From assembly GCA_900552295.1 (NCBI GenBank), contig URZB01000061.1, forward strand, positions 1-8,128: 8,128 nucleotides of DNA. Reading direction: 5' to 3'. Below the pieces are notes generated by a model. That model was given only the letters and a program-made list of their open reading frames with translations. It searched no databases and was not told the DNA's origin. The DNA is from an uncultured Collinsella sp. (GTDB lineage: Bacteria > Actinomycetota > Coriobacteriia > Coriobacteriales > Coriobacteriaceae). Of this stretch, positions 1 through 6,447 are shown in pieces; position 1 is the stretch's first letter, and every line of letters begins with the position of its first letter. The translations under genes and the position numbers were made by a program.

Positions 1-47
1 GAGATGTAGCTCCGTCTCGTGGGCTCGGAGATGTGTATAAGAGACAG
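1..47 (+). other. Nextera i7 adapter and Tn5 mosaic end (sequencing artefact)
   Basis: This is not genomic DNA. Bases 29-47 are the 19-base Tn5 mosaic end (AGATGTGTATAAGAGACAG) and bases 14-28 are the Nextera read-2 adapter arm. Bases 6-13 (GTAGCTCC) are an 8-base index, which from memory corresponds to Nextera XT index N718. Bases 1-5 are the end of the P7 flow-cell primer. An open frame runs from the adapter into the first gene and adds the spurious peptide [10 protein letters not shown], a well-known translation artefact of this adapter. Genomic sequence begins at 48. Confidence 0.98.
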
Positions 48-528
48 CGCCAAGCGTCGCGGCCAGCGTCGCGGCCTTTCGTGGGGCGTCACCAAGGCCG
101 AGAAAGATGAGTACGTTGAGCTGCTCAAGCGCCTGGACCTTGGTCTGGACACGCGTCTCAACGCCAAGGTCGGCCTGCTCTCGGGCGGACAGCGCCAGGC
201 ACTCACCCTGTTGATGGCCACGCTCACCAGGCCGCGCCTGCTGCTGCTCGACGAGCACACCGCGGCCCTCGACCCCAAGACGGCCTCTAAGGTGCTCAAC
301 CTGACCGAGGAGATCGTCGACGAGAACCACCTGACCACGCTCATGGTCACGCACAACATGAACGACGCCATCCGTCTGGGCAACCGTCTGATCATGATGC
401 ACGAAGGCCACGTGATCTACGACGTGGCGGGCGATGAGAAGAAGTCGCTCACCGTAGCCGACCTGCTGCAGAAATTCGAGGAGGTCTCGGGCGGCGAGCT
501 CGCCAACGACCGCATGCTGCTAAGCTAA
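48..528 (+). CDS. ABC transporter ATP-binding protein, N-terminally truncated by the contig end
   Basis: This is the C-terminal part (about 159 residues) of an ABC ATPase, which would energise a membrane transporter from the cytoplasmic face. Visible motifs are the ABC signature LSGGQ (about 163-180 nt from the window start), Walker B LLLLDEH with its catalytic Glu, the D-loop ALD and the H-loop His in MVTHN. The Walker A motif and Q-loop lie upstream and are missing. The combination LLSGGQRQALTLLMATL with DEHTAALDPKTA resembles the COG1101-type ATPases that usually sit beside an ABC_sub_bind (TrpX-like) lipoprotein and a permease. Those partners would lie upstream and are not in the window, so the substrate is unknown. 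The Glu-His after Walker B, where Pro is common, is usual for this group. Codons 5' of 48 are adapter and the true start is not present. It ends in TAA and is followed by a terminator. Confidence 0.9.
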
Positions 529-533
529 ACCTA

Positions 534-561
534 CCAAAAAGGGACAGGTTTATTTTGGCAG
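534..561 (+). repeat. GGGACAG-type palindromic motif, copy 1
   Basis: A run AAAAAGGGACAGG is followed by TTTATTTTGG. The arms CCAAAA (534-539) and TTTTGG (553-558) can pair, giving a weak hairpin directly after the ABC gene. The GGGACAGG core recurs at 596-603, 3619-3626 and, in reverse orientation, 6340-6347. It may act as an auxiliary terminator or be a dispersed intergenic repeat; function is unproven. Confidence 0.45.
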
Positions 562-581
562 GTTTTATCTGCGCAAACGTC

Positions 582-621
582 AAAACCGCCGCTAAGGGAC
601 AGGCGCCCTTGCGGCGGTTTT
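582..621 (+). terminator. Rho-independent terminator after the ABC ATPase gene
   Basis: An 11-bp perfect stem AAAACCGCCGC (582-592) / GCGGCGGTTTT (611-621) continues, after one bulged T, into AAGGG (594-598) / CCCTT (606-610), with a 7-base loop. The right arm ends in four T residues followed by C. The inner part contains the second GGGACAG copy. The A-rich left arm and T-rich right arm could allow use in both directions, but the next gene reads the same way, so its evident role is to end the ABC transporter transcript before the nucleotidase gene. Confidence 0.85.
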
Positions 622-685
622 CGCATATTATGTCGATAATCCGATATTCAACCAGACATTCTGGCTAAGGACTAAGGAAACTGCC

Positions 686-2710
686 ATGAAAAGACTCCCC
701 CGCCTTGCGTTAGCCACCGCGTTGTTTGCCGGCGCGCTCGCAGGCATCCCAAGCCTCGCTTTCGCGGGGAACCTGCCCGCCGCTATTGACGGCTCCGTGG
801 CCGTCATGCACACCAACGACATCCACGGCAGCTACAAGTACAGCTACAACGCAAGCAAGGGCACCGGCACTGTGGGCTTTGATGGGCTGGCGGTTCTCTA
901 TAGCGCCCAAAACAGCGCCCCCGATCTTTTGCTCGATGCGGGCGACACCTTCCACGGGCAGTCCTTCGCCACCATGAGCGAGGGCAAGAGCATCGCCGAG
1001 CTCATGGACACCTTCTATGTAGACGGCTACGACGCGACCACGCCGGGCAACCACGACTGGAGCTACGGCGCGAACAAACTCCGCACCATGACCGGCTACA
1101 GCACCACCGGCACGCCCTTCGCCATGCTCTGCGCGAACGCGAAGTCTACGAGCGGCGTATGGAGCTCGAGCATCACGAAGACGCTCGATCGCACCTGGGA
1201 GGATAGCGAGGATCACTCCACATTCGACTACAAAATCAAGGTCGGCGTCGTGGGTGCCATGGATGAGTCGCTGGGATCCTCGCTGCGCGCGGACCTGGTC
1301 GCGGGTACGTCGTTCTCGAGTGCCGCGAACGCCATCAATGCCGAGGCAGAGCAGCTGCGCAAGGAGGGCTGCGATGTTGTTGTGTGTATCGCGCACACGC
1401 TCGACGCCAAGACCTTTGCCACGCGACTCCGTGGCGTCGATGCCCTTATCGCAGGCCACGAGCACATCAACCTTAACGAGAAGGTGACGGGAGCCGACGG
1501 CAAGACAATCCACGTTGTCGAGGCGGGCAGTGCCTTTGCCGAGGTGGGACTGCTTTCCATTCCGTACAAATACGACACGAATGGCACCGAGACGACCGAC
1601 GACGACACGGTCACGGTCCCTGCAGACGACAGCAACGAGAAGCTCTACACCGCCAAGAACGTCAACGACCTTTTGGCAGACCCCGACAAGGGCTCCGACT
1701 ACCAAAGCCGCCTTGAAGCCGTCCGCAACAAGATCAAGCCGCTCGACGAGGACTTTGAAAACGAATCGAACAAGGTGCTCGGCACATCCACCACCAACTA
1801 TTTCTACGGCGAGGACGCCGCAGGCACGCATGGTTGGGAAATGGTGCGCACCACCGATTTCCGTCCCAGCAAGGAGGGCGACACCACCAAGGCCCAGACC
1901 ATCGGCCACGTGATTTGCAGCTCCTATCTTGACCTGACGGGCGCAGACCTCGCTATCGAAAACGCTGGCGGCATCCGCGGCGGCATCGCGGCGGGCAACG
2001 TGACCGCCGGCAACGTCATCGCCATCTCGCCCTACGGCAACACCGTGGAGACCTGGACCATGACCGGCGCGGACTTCCTCGCAGCGCTCGAGCACTCGCT
2101 ACAAATCAGCGACGAGTGCAATCACAGCTACGAGCTTCAGCAAGCCTACGTGGCAGCCGGCCATACCGAGCAGGAGGCGCAAGACAAGTACAAGTGGCGC
2201 GATGACTCTGGCAGCGTTCTCTCCTTTGGCGGCATCAACGTGACGATTGATTGGACGCAGCCCGAAGGCAAGCGCATTGTGAGTGCCACACTCACCAAAG
2301 ACGGCAGCACGCTCGACCCCGCCAAGACCTATACCGTCGCCACCAACAACTACATCATTACCAACACGACCGATTTTCCCACCTTTGCACACGCCACCAA
2401 GTACACCGAGTGGGGCACGTGCGAGGCGGCGCTGAGGGCACTGATCGGGCAGGACAGCTGGGAGAGCAAGATGGCCTCGCTCGCGGGCACCATCAGCTTT
2501 GGCTCCGCTGCCGTGGACCCCACGCCCACACCGGCCCCGACGCCTAAGCCCTCGCCTAAGACGGACACGGCGACCACGAAGGTCATCACCAAGAAGACGA
2601 CCGGTAAGCTCGCCGCAACGGGAGACCGCACGCTGGCAGTAGTTGGCGCGTGCCTTATCGGCGGCATCATCGTCATCATGCTCGGCATTATCTGGAAGCG
2701 TCGACGCTAA
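686..2710 (+). CDS. Secreted 5'-nucleotidase-family metallophosphatase with LAATG cell-wall anchor
   Basis: A 674-residue exported protein expected to remove phosphate from extracellular nucleotides (UshA/YfkN-like superfamily); the exact substrate, including 2',3'-cyclic nucleotides, cannot be told. Residues 1-27 form a signal peptide ending SLAFAG. The N-terminal metallophosphatase domain shows TNDIHG (D45, H47), DAGDTFHG (D87), GNHD (122-124), AHTLD (H237) and GHEH (H258, H260), a complete dinuclear metal site. The C-terminal 5'-nucleotidase domain (about 365-605) has NAGGIRGG (N426, R431) and SPYGNT (448-453). A Pro/Thr/Lys spacer (611-640) leads to LAATG (642-646), a hydrophobic segment (about 649-668) and KRRR, a sortase sorting signal. 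LAXTG is the form associated with actinobacterial class E sortases. The start is supported by AAGGA (674-678) seven bases upstream. It lies alone between two terminators, so it is probably monocistronic. Confidence 0.93.
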   Translation: MKRLPRLALATALFAGALAGIPSLAFAGNLPAAIDGSVAVMHTNDIHGSYKYSYNASKGTGTVGFDGLAVLYSAQNSAPDLLLDAGDTFHGQSFATMSEGKSIAELMDTFYVDGYDATTPGNHDWSYGANKLRTMTGYSTTGTPFAMLCANAKSTSGVWSSSITKTLDRTWEDSEDHSTFDYKIKVGVVGAMDESLGSSLRADLVAGTSFSSAANAINAEAEQLRKEGCDVVVCIAHTLDAKTFATRLRGVDALIAGHEHINLNEKVTGADGKTIHVVEAGSAFAEVGLLSIPYKYDTNGTETTDDDTVTVPADDSNEKLYTAKNVNDLLADPDKGSDYQSRLEAVRNKIKPLDEDFENESNKVLGTSTTNYFYGEDAAGTHGWEMVRTTDFRPSKEGDTTKAQTIGHVICSSYLDLTGADLAIENAGGIRGGIAAGNVTAGNVIAISPYGNTVETWTMTGADFLAALEHSLQISDECNHSYELQQAYVAAGHTEQEAQDKYKWRDDSGSVLSFGGINVTIDWTQPEGKRIVSATLTKDGSTLDPAKTYTVATNNYIITNTTDFPTFAHATKYTEWGTCEAALRALIGQDSWESKMASLAGTISFGSAAVDPTPTPAPTPKPSPKTDTATTKVITKKTTGKLAATGDRTLAVVGACLIGGIIVIMLGIIWKRRR

Positions 2711-2761
2711 GCTACACCGCCGGGCCTTGCAGCCCCACCGCGTAAACTTTATATCGAGCAC

Positions 2762-2795
2762 AGAAGCCCGTCCGAATTTGATCGGACGGGCTTCT
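2762..2795 (+). terminator. Terminator between the nucleotidase and mscS genes
   Basis: A perfect 14-bp inverted repeat, AGAAGCCCGTCCGA (2762-2775) and TCGGACGGGCTTCT (2782-2795), encloses a 6-base loop. The stem is strong but the trailing T tract is short (CTTCTT then GG), so termination may be partial. It lies 51 bases after the nucleotidase stop and 43 bases before the mscS start. Confidence 0.8.
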
Positions 2796-2802
2796 TGGTG
2801 GG

Positions 2803-2808
2803 TATCAT
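2803..2808 (+). promoter_or_regulatory. Candidate -10 element for mscS
   Basis: TATCAT matches the TATAAT consensus at five of six positions and lies about 30 bases before the mscS start. The 12 bases around it (GGTATCATGGTT) closely match GGTACCATGGTT at 3653-3664 before the next gene. No good -35 box sits at the right distance, because that position falls inside the terminator stem. Weak candidate only. Confidence 0.25.
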
Positions 2809-2838
2809 GGTTGGACGATCATTAGGAGGTTTCCCTAC

Positions 2839-3606
2839 ATGGAATTGTTTGAGCCGATTCTTCATTTCTTTGAGCAACGGTGGGTCCACAACATCATCTG
2901 GGCCGTCATCTTGGCGATAGGCACCGCCGTCGCCACCAAGGTCGTATCCAAGACCCTGCGTCACCTGCTCAATCGCGACGACAACCCGCTTCCGGCATCG
3001 AGCATCTTCATCAACATCGCACGCGCCGTCATCTGGATGATCGGCGGCAGCTTTATCCTCGACAACTGCTTTGGCATTAACGCAAACGCGCTCGTCGCCG
3101 CTCTTGGCGTCGGCGGCATCGCCATCTCGCTCGGCTTTCAGGACACGCTGTCAAACCTTATTGGCGGCATGCAGGTTACGTTTATGGGCATCATCAAGCC
3201 TGGCGACAATATCGAAGTCGGCGGCGTGTCGGGCGTGGTCCAGGACATCACCTGGCGCCACACGACCATCGAAGATGCCTGCGGGCAGACCATCATCGTC
3301 CCCAACTCCAACATCTCCAAGAACACGCTCGTGCATTTGATGCCCTTTGGGCGCGTGGCTGTGCCCGTTGCCGTAAAGGACACGTCCAAGTGGGCCTCGC
3401 TCGACGCGCTGGCAGACGAGCTGACCAGCGCCACCAAGGCCGCCGTGCTTCCCATCTCGGGCTTTGACAAGGAGCCGTATGTGCTCTTTAGCGAGATCGG
3501 CGACTTTGGCATTAAGGGCAAGATCATCTTTATCGTCAGCGACGACAGCACCACTTTCACCGCTGCCGACGCCTGCATCCGCGCCATCGCCCCCATCATT
3601 GCCTAA
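2839..3606 (+). CDS. Small-conductance mechanosensitive channel, MscS family
   Basis: A 255-residue inner-membrane channel of the MscS family, whose members open under membrane tension to release solutes on osmotic downshock. Hydrophobic segments lie at about 18-36 and 56-75. A Gly/Ala-rich pore helix follows (about 82-112), including ALGVGGIAISLGFQ and LSNLIGG, the TM3 pattern typical of MscS. The beta domain follows at about 118-165 (PGDNIEVGG, VVQDITWRHTTI, IIVPNSNIS), then a short alpha/beta C-terminal domain. At 255 residues it is a compact member, slightly shorter than E. coli MscS. AGGAGGT (2824-2830) lies eight bases before the ATG, a near-perfect ribosome binding site that fixes the start. 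Terminators on both sides suggest a single-gene transcript. The stop codon overlaps the start of the downstream terminator stem. Confidence 0.93.
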   Translation: MELFEPILHFFEQRWVHNIIWAVILAIGTAVATKVVSKTLRHLLNRDDNPLPASSIFINIARAVIWMIGGSFILDNCFGINANALVAALGVGGIAISLGFQDTLSNLIGGMQVTFMGIIKPGDNIEVGGVSGVVQDITWRHTTIEDACGQTIIVPNSNISKNTLVHLMPFGRVAVPVAVKDTSKWASLDALADELTSATKAAVLPISGFDKEPYVLFSEIGDFGIKGKIIFIVSDDSTTFTAADACIRAIAPIIA

Positions 3607-3644
3607 ACCACCACAAAGGGGACAGGCACCTTTGTTGTGGTTTT
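3605..3644 (+). terminator. Terminator after mscS, containing GGGACAG motif copy 3
   Basis: Arms of 15 bases (3605-3619 and 3629-3643) pair with a single mismatch around the 9-base loop GGACAGGCA, and the right arm ends in TTTT. The stem begins inside the mscS TAA stop codon. The inner palindrome AAAGGGGACAGGCACCTTT is the same family as the motifs at 536-556, 594-610 and 6330-6350. The left flank, ACCACCACAAAG, is identical to that of the terminator after the metallophosphoesterase gene. Confidence 0.85.
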
Positions 3645-3650
3645 CATTCG

Positions 3651-3671
3651 TGGTACCATGGTTCATATAGT
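3651..3671 (+). promoter_or_regulatory. Candidate promoter of the BMP-metallophosphoesterase operon
   Basis: Two overlapping possibilities are visible. One is an extended -10 TGG-TACCAT (3651-3659) with a poor -35 TTGTTG at 3632-3637. The other is TATAGT (3666-3671, five of six matches) with TTCATT at 3643-3648, 17 bases upstream. Either puts the start of transcription shortly before the ribosome binding site AAGGGAG (3685-3691). An independent promoter is expected here because a terminator ends the mscS transcript just upstream. Confidence 0.3.
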
Positions 3672-3698
3672 TGTTTAAACGACTAAGGGAGCAACATC

Positions 3699-5615
3699 AT
3701 GGAAGAGGCCTACCGTCAAGCACGCAAGCGCGGCGAGCAAGGACGTCGACGCGCCATTAGTCAAAGCGAGTATCCGTACCTCACGGACCTCGATAGCTTG
3801 GTTGCCCAGCTCCCCTTAGGCCAGCGAGAGAATGTCGGCCTGAGAGACATTCCGCTCGAAATGGTCGTCGGTACGGTTACCAAGGGCCGTCAGTCCGCCT
3901 TTTCATGCAACTTTATGCCCCTGCTGCCGTTTGGCACCGAGTTCGCCCGCAAGTGGTCCAACCTCTACGACATCCAGGTAACCGAGGGTTATCGCGACCC
4001 CATCATCGTCACCGAGTTCATGCATCGGTTCTATGTCCAGGAAGGCAACAAACGCGTCAGTGTCCTCAAATTCCTGGACGCTCCGACGGTTTCGGCCAAG
4101 GTCACCCGTCTCTACCCCGGCACATGGGATTCCGTCGAAAGCCGCCTGTACGGCGAGTTCTGCGCGTTTTGGCGCGTCTGCCCCCTATACGAGATCGAGT
4201 TCTCGCGTGAGGGAAGCTACGAGACGCTCGCCAAGATGCTCGGTCAGAACCTTATCGAAAAATGGCCGCAGAAAAAGGTCGACTACCTGCGCCACACCTT
4301 CCTGCTCTTTAAGCGCGCCTACCTTCGCGCAGGCGGCGACCACCTGGACATTACGCCCGCCGACGCCATGCTCGTCTACCTCAATGTGTACAACCAGGAC
4401 CGCCTGCTGGATACGCCGACGGATATCGTCGTAAACCGCCTGTGCAAGATCTGGCGCGAGCTGGTTATTGCCGGCAAAAATGACGAGGACAAGGTCGATC
4501 TTGTCGAAGCACCGAGCGTCGACGAGGAGGAGACGCCCGCCAAGTCCACCTCTGGCGTGCTCAACTTCTTTATGGGCAAGACCGTCTACTCGACGGCCAA
4601 CCCCCTGCGCATCGCCTTTATCCATGAGTTCCCCTGTGCGACGTCGAGCTGGGACAGCCTGCACGACCAAGGGCGTCAGTATCTCGATGAGCACTTTGGC
4701 GGTATCGTGCGCACCGAGGCGTTCGAGGACTGTCACGATCCGGATGTGTTCTACGCCGCCGTGGAAACGGCTGTCAAACATGGAGCAAACGTCATCTTCT
4801 CGACCTCGCACCGCCTGATGGAATACACGCTCAGGGCTGCCGTTGAGTATCCCCGGGTTCGGTTCCTCAACTGCTCTATCGGCCTTCCCCACCAAAGCGT
4901 CCGTTCGTACTTTGGCAAGATGTACGAGGCCAAGTTCCTCCTGGGCGCCCTTGCCGCCAGCATGGCGGACAACCATCGCATCGGCTACCACGCGTCGGTC
5001 TTCGCATCCGGCGCGCTCAGCGAGATCAATGCCTTTGCCATCGGTGCCTCGCTGCTCGACCCCCGCGCGCAAATTATCCTCACCTGGGGCGATGTGCCCG
5101 CCGGCGGTCTTGCCGAGGCCATGTGCCGCGAAGGCGTGAGCGTCATGACCGGCGCTGACATGTCAAAGTCGCTCGAAGACCCTACGGCCTACGGACTCCA
5201 CCGCCTGGTCGATGGCAAGGTTTCCGGCATCGCCATGCCGGTATGGAACTGGGGCCGTTACTACGAGCTCATCGTTCGCAGCCTTCTGCACGGCACGTGG
5301 GACGAGACCAGCGATGACAACCAAGTGCGCGCCGTCAACTACTGGTACGGCATGAGCTCCGGCGTTATCGACATCCGTTACGCTCCGGGCCTACCCTACC
5401 AGACGCGCAAACTCGTGCAGTTGCTCCGCAACGGCATTGTCGAGGGATCCATCAACCCCTTTGGCGGCGAGCTCCACAGTCAGAACGGCGTGGTACAGAT
5501 CGAAGGCTTCCCTCCGCTGCCGAGCACGCAGATTGTCGAGATGAATTGGCTGGCGGACAACGTGGTAGGCACCATTCCGCAGCTCGACGATGAGCCGAAA
5601 GTCCCTGCCCTATGA
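3699..5615 (+). CDS. ParB-like domain fused to BMP/PnrA-type ligand-binding domain, cytoplasmic
   Basis: A 638-residue protein in two parts. Residues about 45-130 look like a ParB/sulfiredoxin-type fold, from the block LRDIPLEMVVGT and especially FYVQEGNKRVSVLKFL (111-126), where EGNKR takes the place of the ParB DGHHR box. A helical region and a charged linker (about 260-285) follow. Residues about 302-600 resemble the BMP (basic membrane protein/PnrA) substrate-binding family: LRIAFIHE, GANVIFSTS (362-370), YEAKFLLGALAA (409-420), INAFAIGA (443-450). PnrA-like proteins bind purine nucleosides, but the ligand here is unknown. There is no signal peptide, lipobox cysteine or membrane segment, so the binding domain should be inside the cell and not part of a classical ABC importer; no permease or ATPase gene accompanies it. 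AAGGGAG sits seven bases before the ATG. Its stop overlaps the next start by four bases (ATGA), implying translational coupling. Automated annotation would probably call it a BMP family ABC transporter substrate-binding protein. Confidence 0.82.
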   Translation: MEEAYRQARKRGEQGRRRAISQSEYPYLTDLDSLVAQLPLGQRENVGLRDIPLEMVVGTVTKGRQSAFSCNFMPLLPFGTEFARKWSNLYDIQVTEGYRDPIIVTEFMHRFYVQEGNKRVSVLKFLDAPTVSAKVTRLYPGTWDSVESRLYGEFCAFWRVCPLYEIEFSREGSYETLAKMLGQNLIEKWPQKKVDYLRHTFLLFKRAYLRAGGDHLDITPADAMLVYLNVYNQDRLLDTPTDIVVNRLCKIWRELVIAGKNDEDKVDLVEAPSVDEEETPAKSTSGVLNFFMGKTVYSTANPLRIAFIHEFPCATSSWDSLHDQGRQYLDEHFGGIVRTEAFEDCHDPDVFYAAVETAVKHGANVIFSTSHRLMEYTLRAAVEYPRVRFLNCSIGLPHQSVRSYFGKMYEAKFLLGALAASMADNHRIGYHASVFASGALSEINAFAIGASLLDPRAQIILTWGDVPAGGLAEAMCREGVSVMTGADMSKSLEDPTAYGLHRLVDGKVSGIAMPVWNWGRYYELIVRSLLHGTWDETSDDNQVRAVNYWYGMSSGVIDIRYAPGLPYQTRKLVQLLRNGIVEGSINPFGGELHSQNGVVQIEGFPPLPSTQIVEMNWLADNVVGTIPQLDDEPKVPAL

Positions 5616-6322
5616 AAATCCTTGCAATAGCCGATACCGAAGAACGATGCCTTTGGGAGTGCTTTCGCAAGGAACGCTTTGAGGGAGTCGACCTGATTTT
5701 GTCCGCCGGCGATCTGGACCCGGACTATCTTGAGTTTTTGGTTACGGTCATCAACAAACCGCTCATCTACGTGCGCGGCAATCACGATGACCGCTACGCA
5801 CGTCATGCACCGGGCGGATGTATCTGCGTGGAAGACAGCGTGTACACGTACCGAGGGATTCGCATTGCGGGCCTTGGCGGGTCCATGCGTTATCGCGACG
5901 GCGCCAACATGTACACCGAACGCGAGATGTCCAAGCGCATGCGTAAGCTGTCGCGTAAGGTTAGGATGGTCGGCGGGTGCGACATTCTGCTTACCCATGC
6001 ACCCGCCGCCGGTATGGGTGATCTGGACGATCTGCCGCATCGAGGATTCGAATGCTTTAACACAGCACTCGAATCCTGGAATCCCGACTACATGGTGCAC
6101 GGACATGTGCACCAAAGCTACGGTTGCGATTTTCAGCGCGAGCGTCAGCATGTGTGTGGAACGACGATCATCAACGCCTGCGGCTATACGCAGTTTGAGC
6201 TCGACCAGACGCACTACCCCATCCGCGGCTGGCAAGCAGCCTGGCTCAACTCACAAACCATGCGCCGCGAGCTCAAACGCCACGAAGCCATCGAGTCCTC
6301 AACGGCCAGAACACCCTGGTAA
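5612..6322 (+). CDS. Calcineurin-like metallophosphoesterase with D-x-E first motif
   Basis: A 236-residue cytoplasmic phosphoesterase with no signal peptide. Motifs in order are ADTE (D8, E10), SAGDLDPDY (D34), RGNHDDRY (N57, H58, D59), LLTHAP (H129) and HGHVH (H165, H167). All usual metal ligands are present except that Glu stands where the D-x-H motif has His. I recall related clostridial proteins with Asp-x-Glu here, so this may be a subfamily trait and not a lesion. Further blocks (GLGGSMRYRDG at 87-97, LPHRGFECF at 141-149) are well formed. The ATG overlaps the stop of the ParB/BMP gene (ATGA), so the two are translated together and probably act together; the substrate is unknown. The tail from about residue 200 is less structured and may be variable. 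A terminator begins at its stop codon. Confidence 0.85.
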   Translation: MKILAIADTEERCLWECFRKERFEGVDLILSAGDLDPDYLEFLVTVINKPLIYVRGNHDDRYARHAPGGCICVEDSVYTYRGIRIAGLGGSMRYRDGANMYTEREMSKRMRKLSRKVRMVGGCDILLTHAPAAGMGDLDDLPHRGFECFNTALESWNPDYMVHGHVHQSYGCDFQRERQHVCGTTIINACGYTQFELDQTHYPIRGWQAAWLNSQTMRRELKRHEAIESSTARTPW

Positions 6323-6361
6323 CCACCACAAAGAGGACACTGTCCCCTTTGTGGTGCTTTT
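6321..6361 (+). terminator. Terminator after the metallophosphoesterase gene, with inverted GGGACAG motif copy 4
   Basis: The arms 6321-6336 and 6344-6359 pair with two mismatches, and the inner bases ACACTGT are themselves almost palindromic. The right arm runs into CTTTT. The stem starts within the TAA stop codon. The core CTGTCCCC (6340-6347) is the motif of the other three copies in reverse orientation, and the flank ACCACCACAAAG repeats that after mscS. Confidence 0.8.
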
Positions 6362-6372
6362 GACGCGATAGC

Positions 6373-6411
6373 AAGAAACCCGGTCCTGCAAAAGGCAGAA
6401 CCGGGTTTCTT
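6373..6411. terminator. Hairpin between convergent genes; terminator of the rplK-rplA operon
   Basis: A perfect 12-bp stem AAGAAACCCGGT (6373-6384) / ACCGGGTTTCTT (6400-6411) has a secondary CTGC/GCAG pairing inside. It lies 36 bases beyond the rplA stop on the minus strand and 50 beyond the metallophosphoesterase stop on the plus strand. A-rich and T-rich arm ends on both sides fit a bidirectional terminator, and its clear job is to end the ribosomal-protein transcript. Confidence 0.8.
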
Positions 6412-6447
6412 TAGCAATGCTTGCTGTACTCAGGCAGTAACTAGCAG

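Noticed and set aside
622..685. Promoter for the nucleotidase gene
   Set aside because: TATTAT and GATAAT words are present (626-640), but no matching -35 at acceptable spacing could be found, so no specific promoter is claimed.
710..2095. Long open frame on the minus strand (461 codons) opposite the nucleotidase gene
   Set aside because: It lies entirely antisense to a gene with complete family motifs, has no recognisable domain and is Gly/Ala/Val/Arg-rich, as expected of a shadow frame in GC-rich DNA.
2099..2761. Minus-strand open frame of 220 codons
   Set aside because: Antisense shadow of the nucleotidase 3' end, with low-complexity Arg/Gly-rich product.
3699..4100. Chromosome or plasmid partition ParB gene
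   Set aside because: Only the EGNKR-type box resembles ParB. There is no ParA neighbour, no helix-turn-helix region that I can recognise and no parS-like palindrome; the rest is a BMP-type binding domain.
4185..5072. Minus-strand open frame of 295 codons
   Set aside because: Antisense shadow of the ParB/BMP fusion gene; no motif or credible ribosome binding site.
5480..6235. Minus-strand open frame of 251 codons
   Set aside because: Antisense to the metallophosphoesterase gene, which has an intact active-site motif series.
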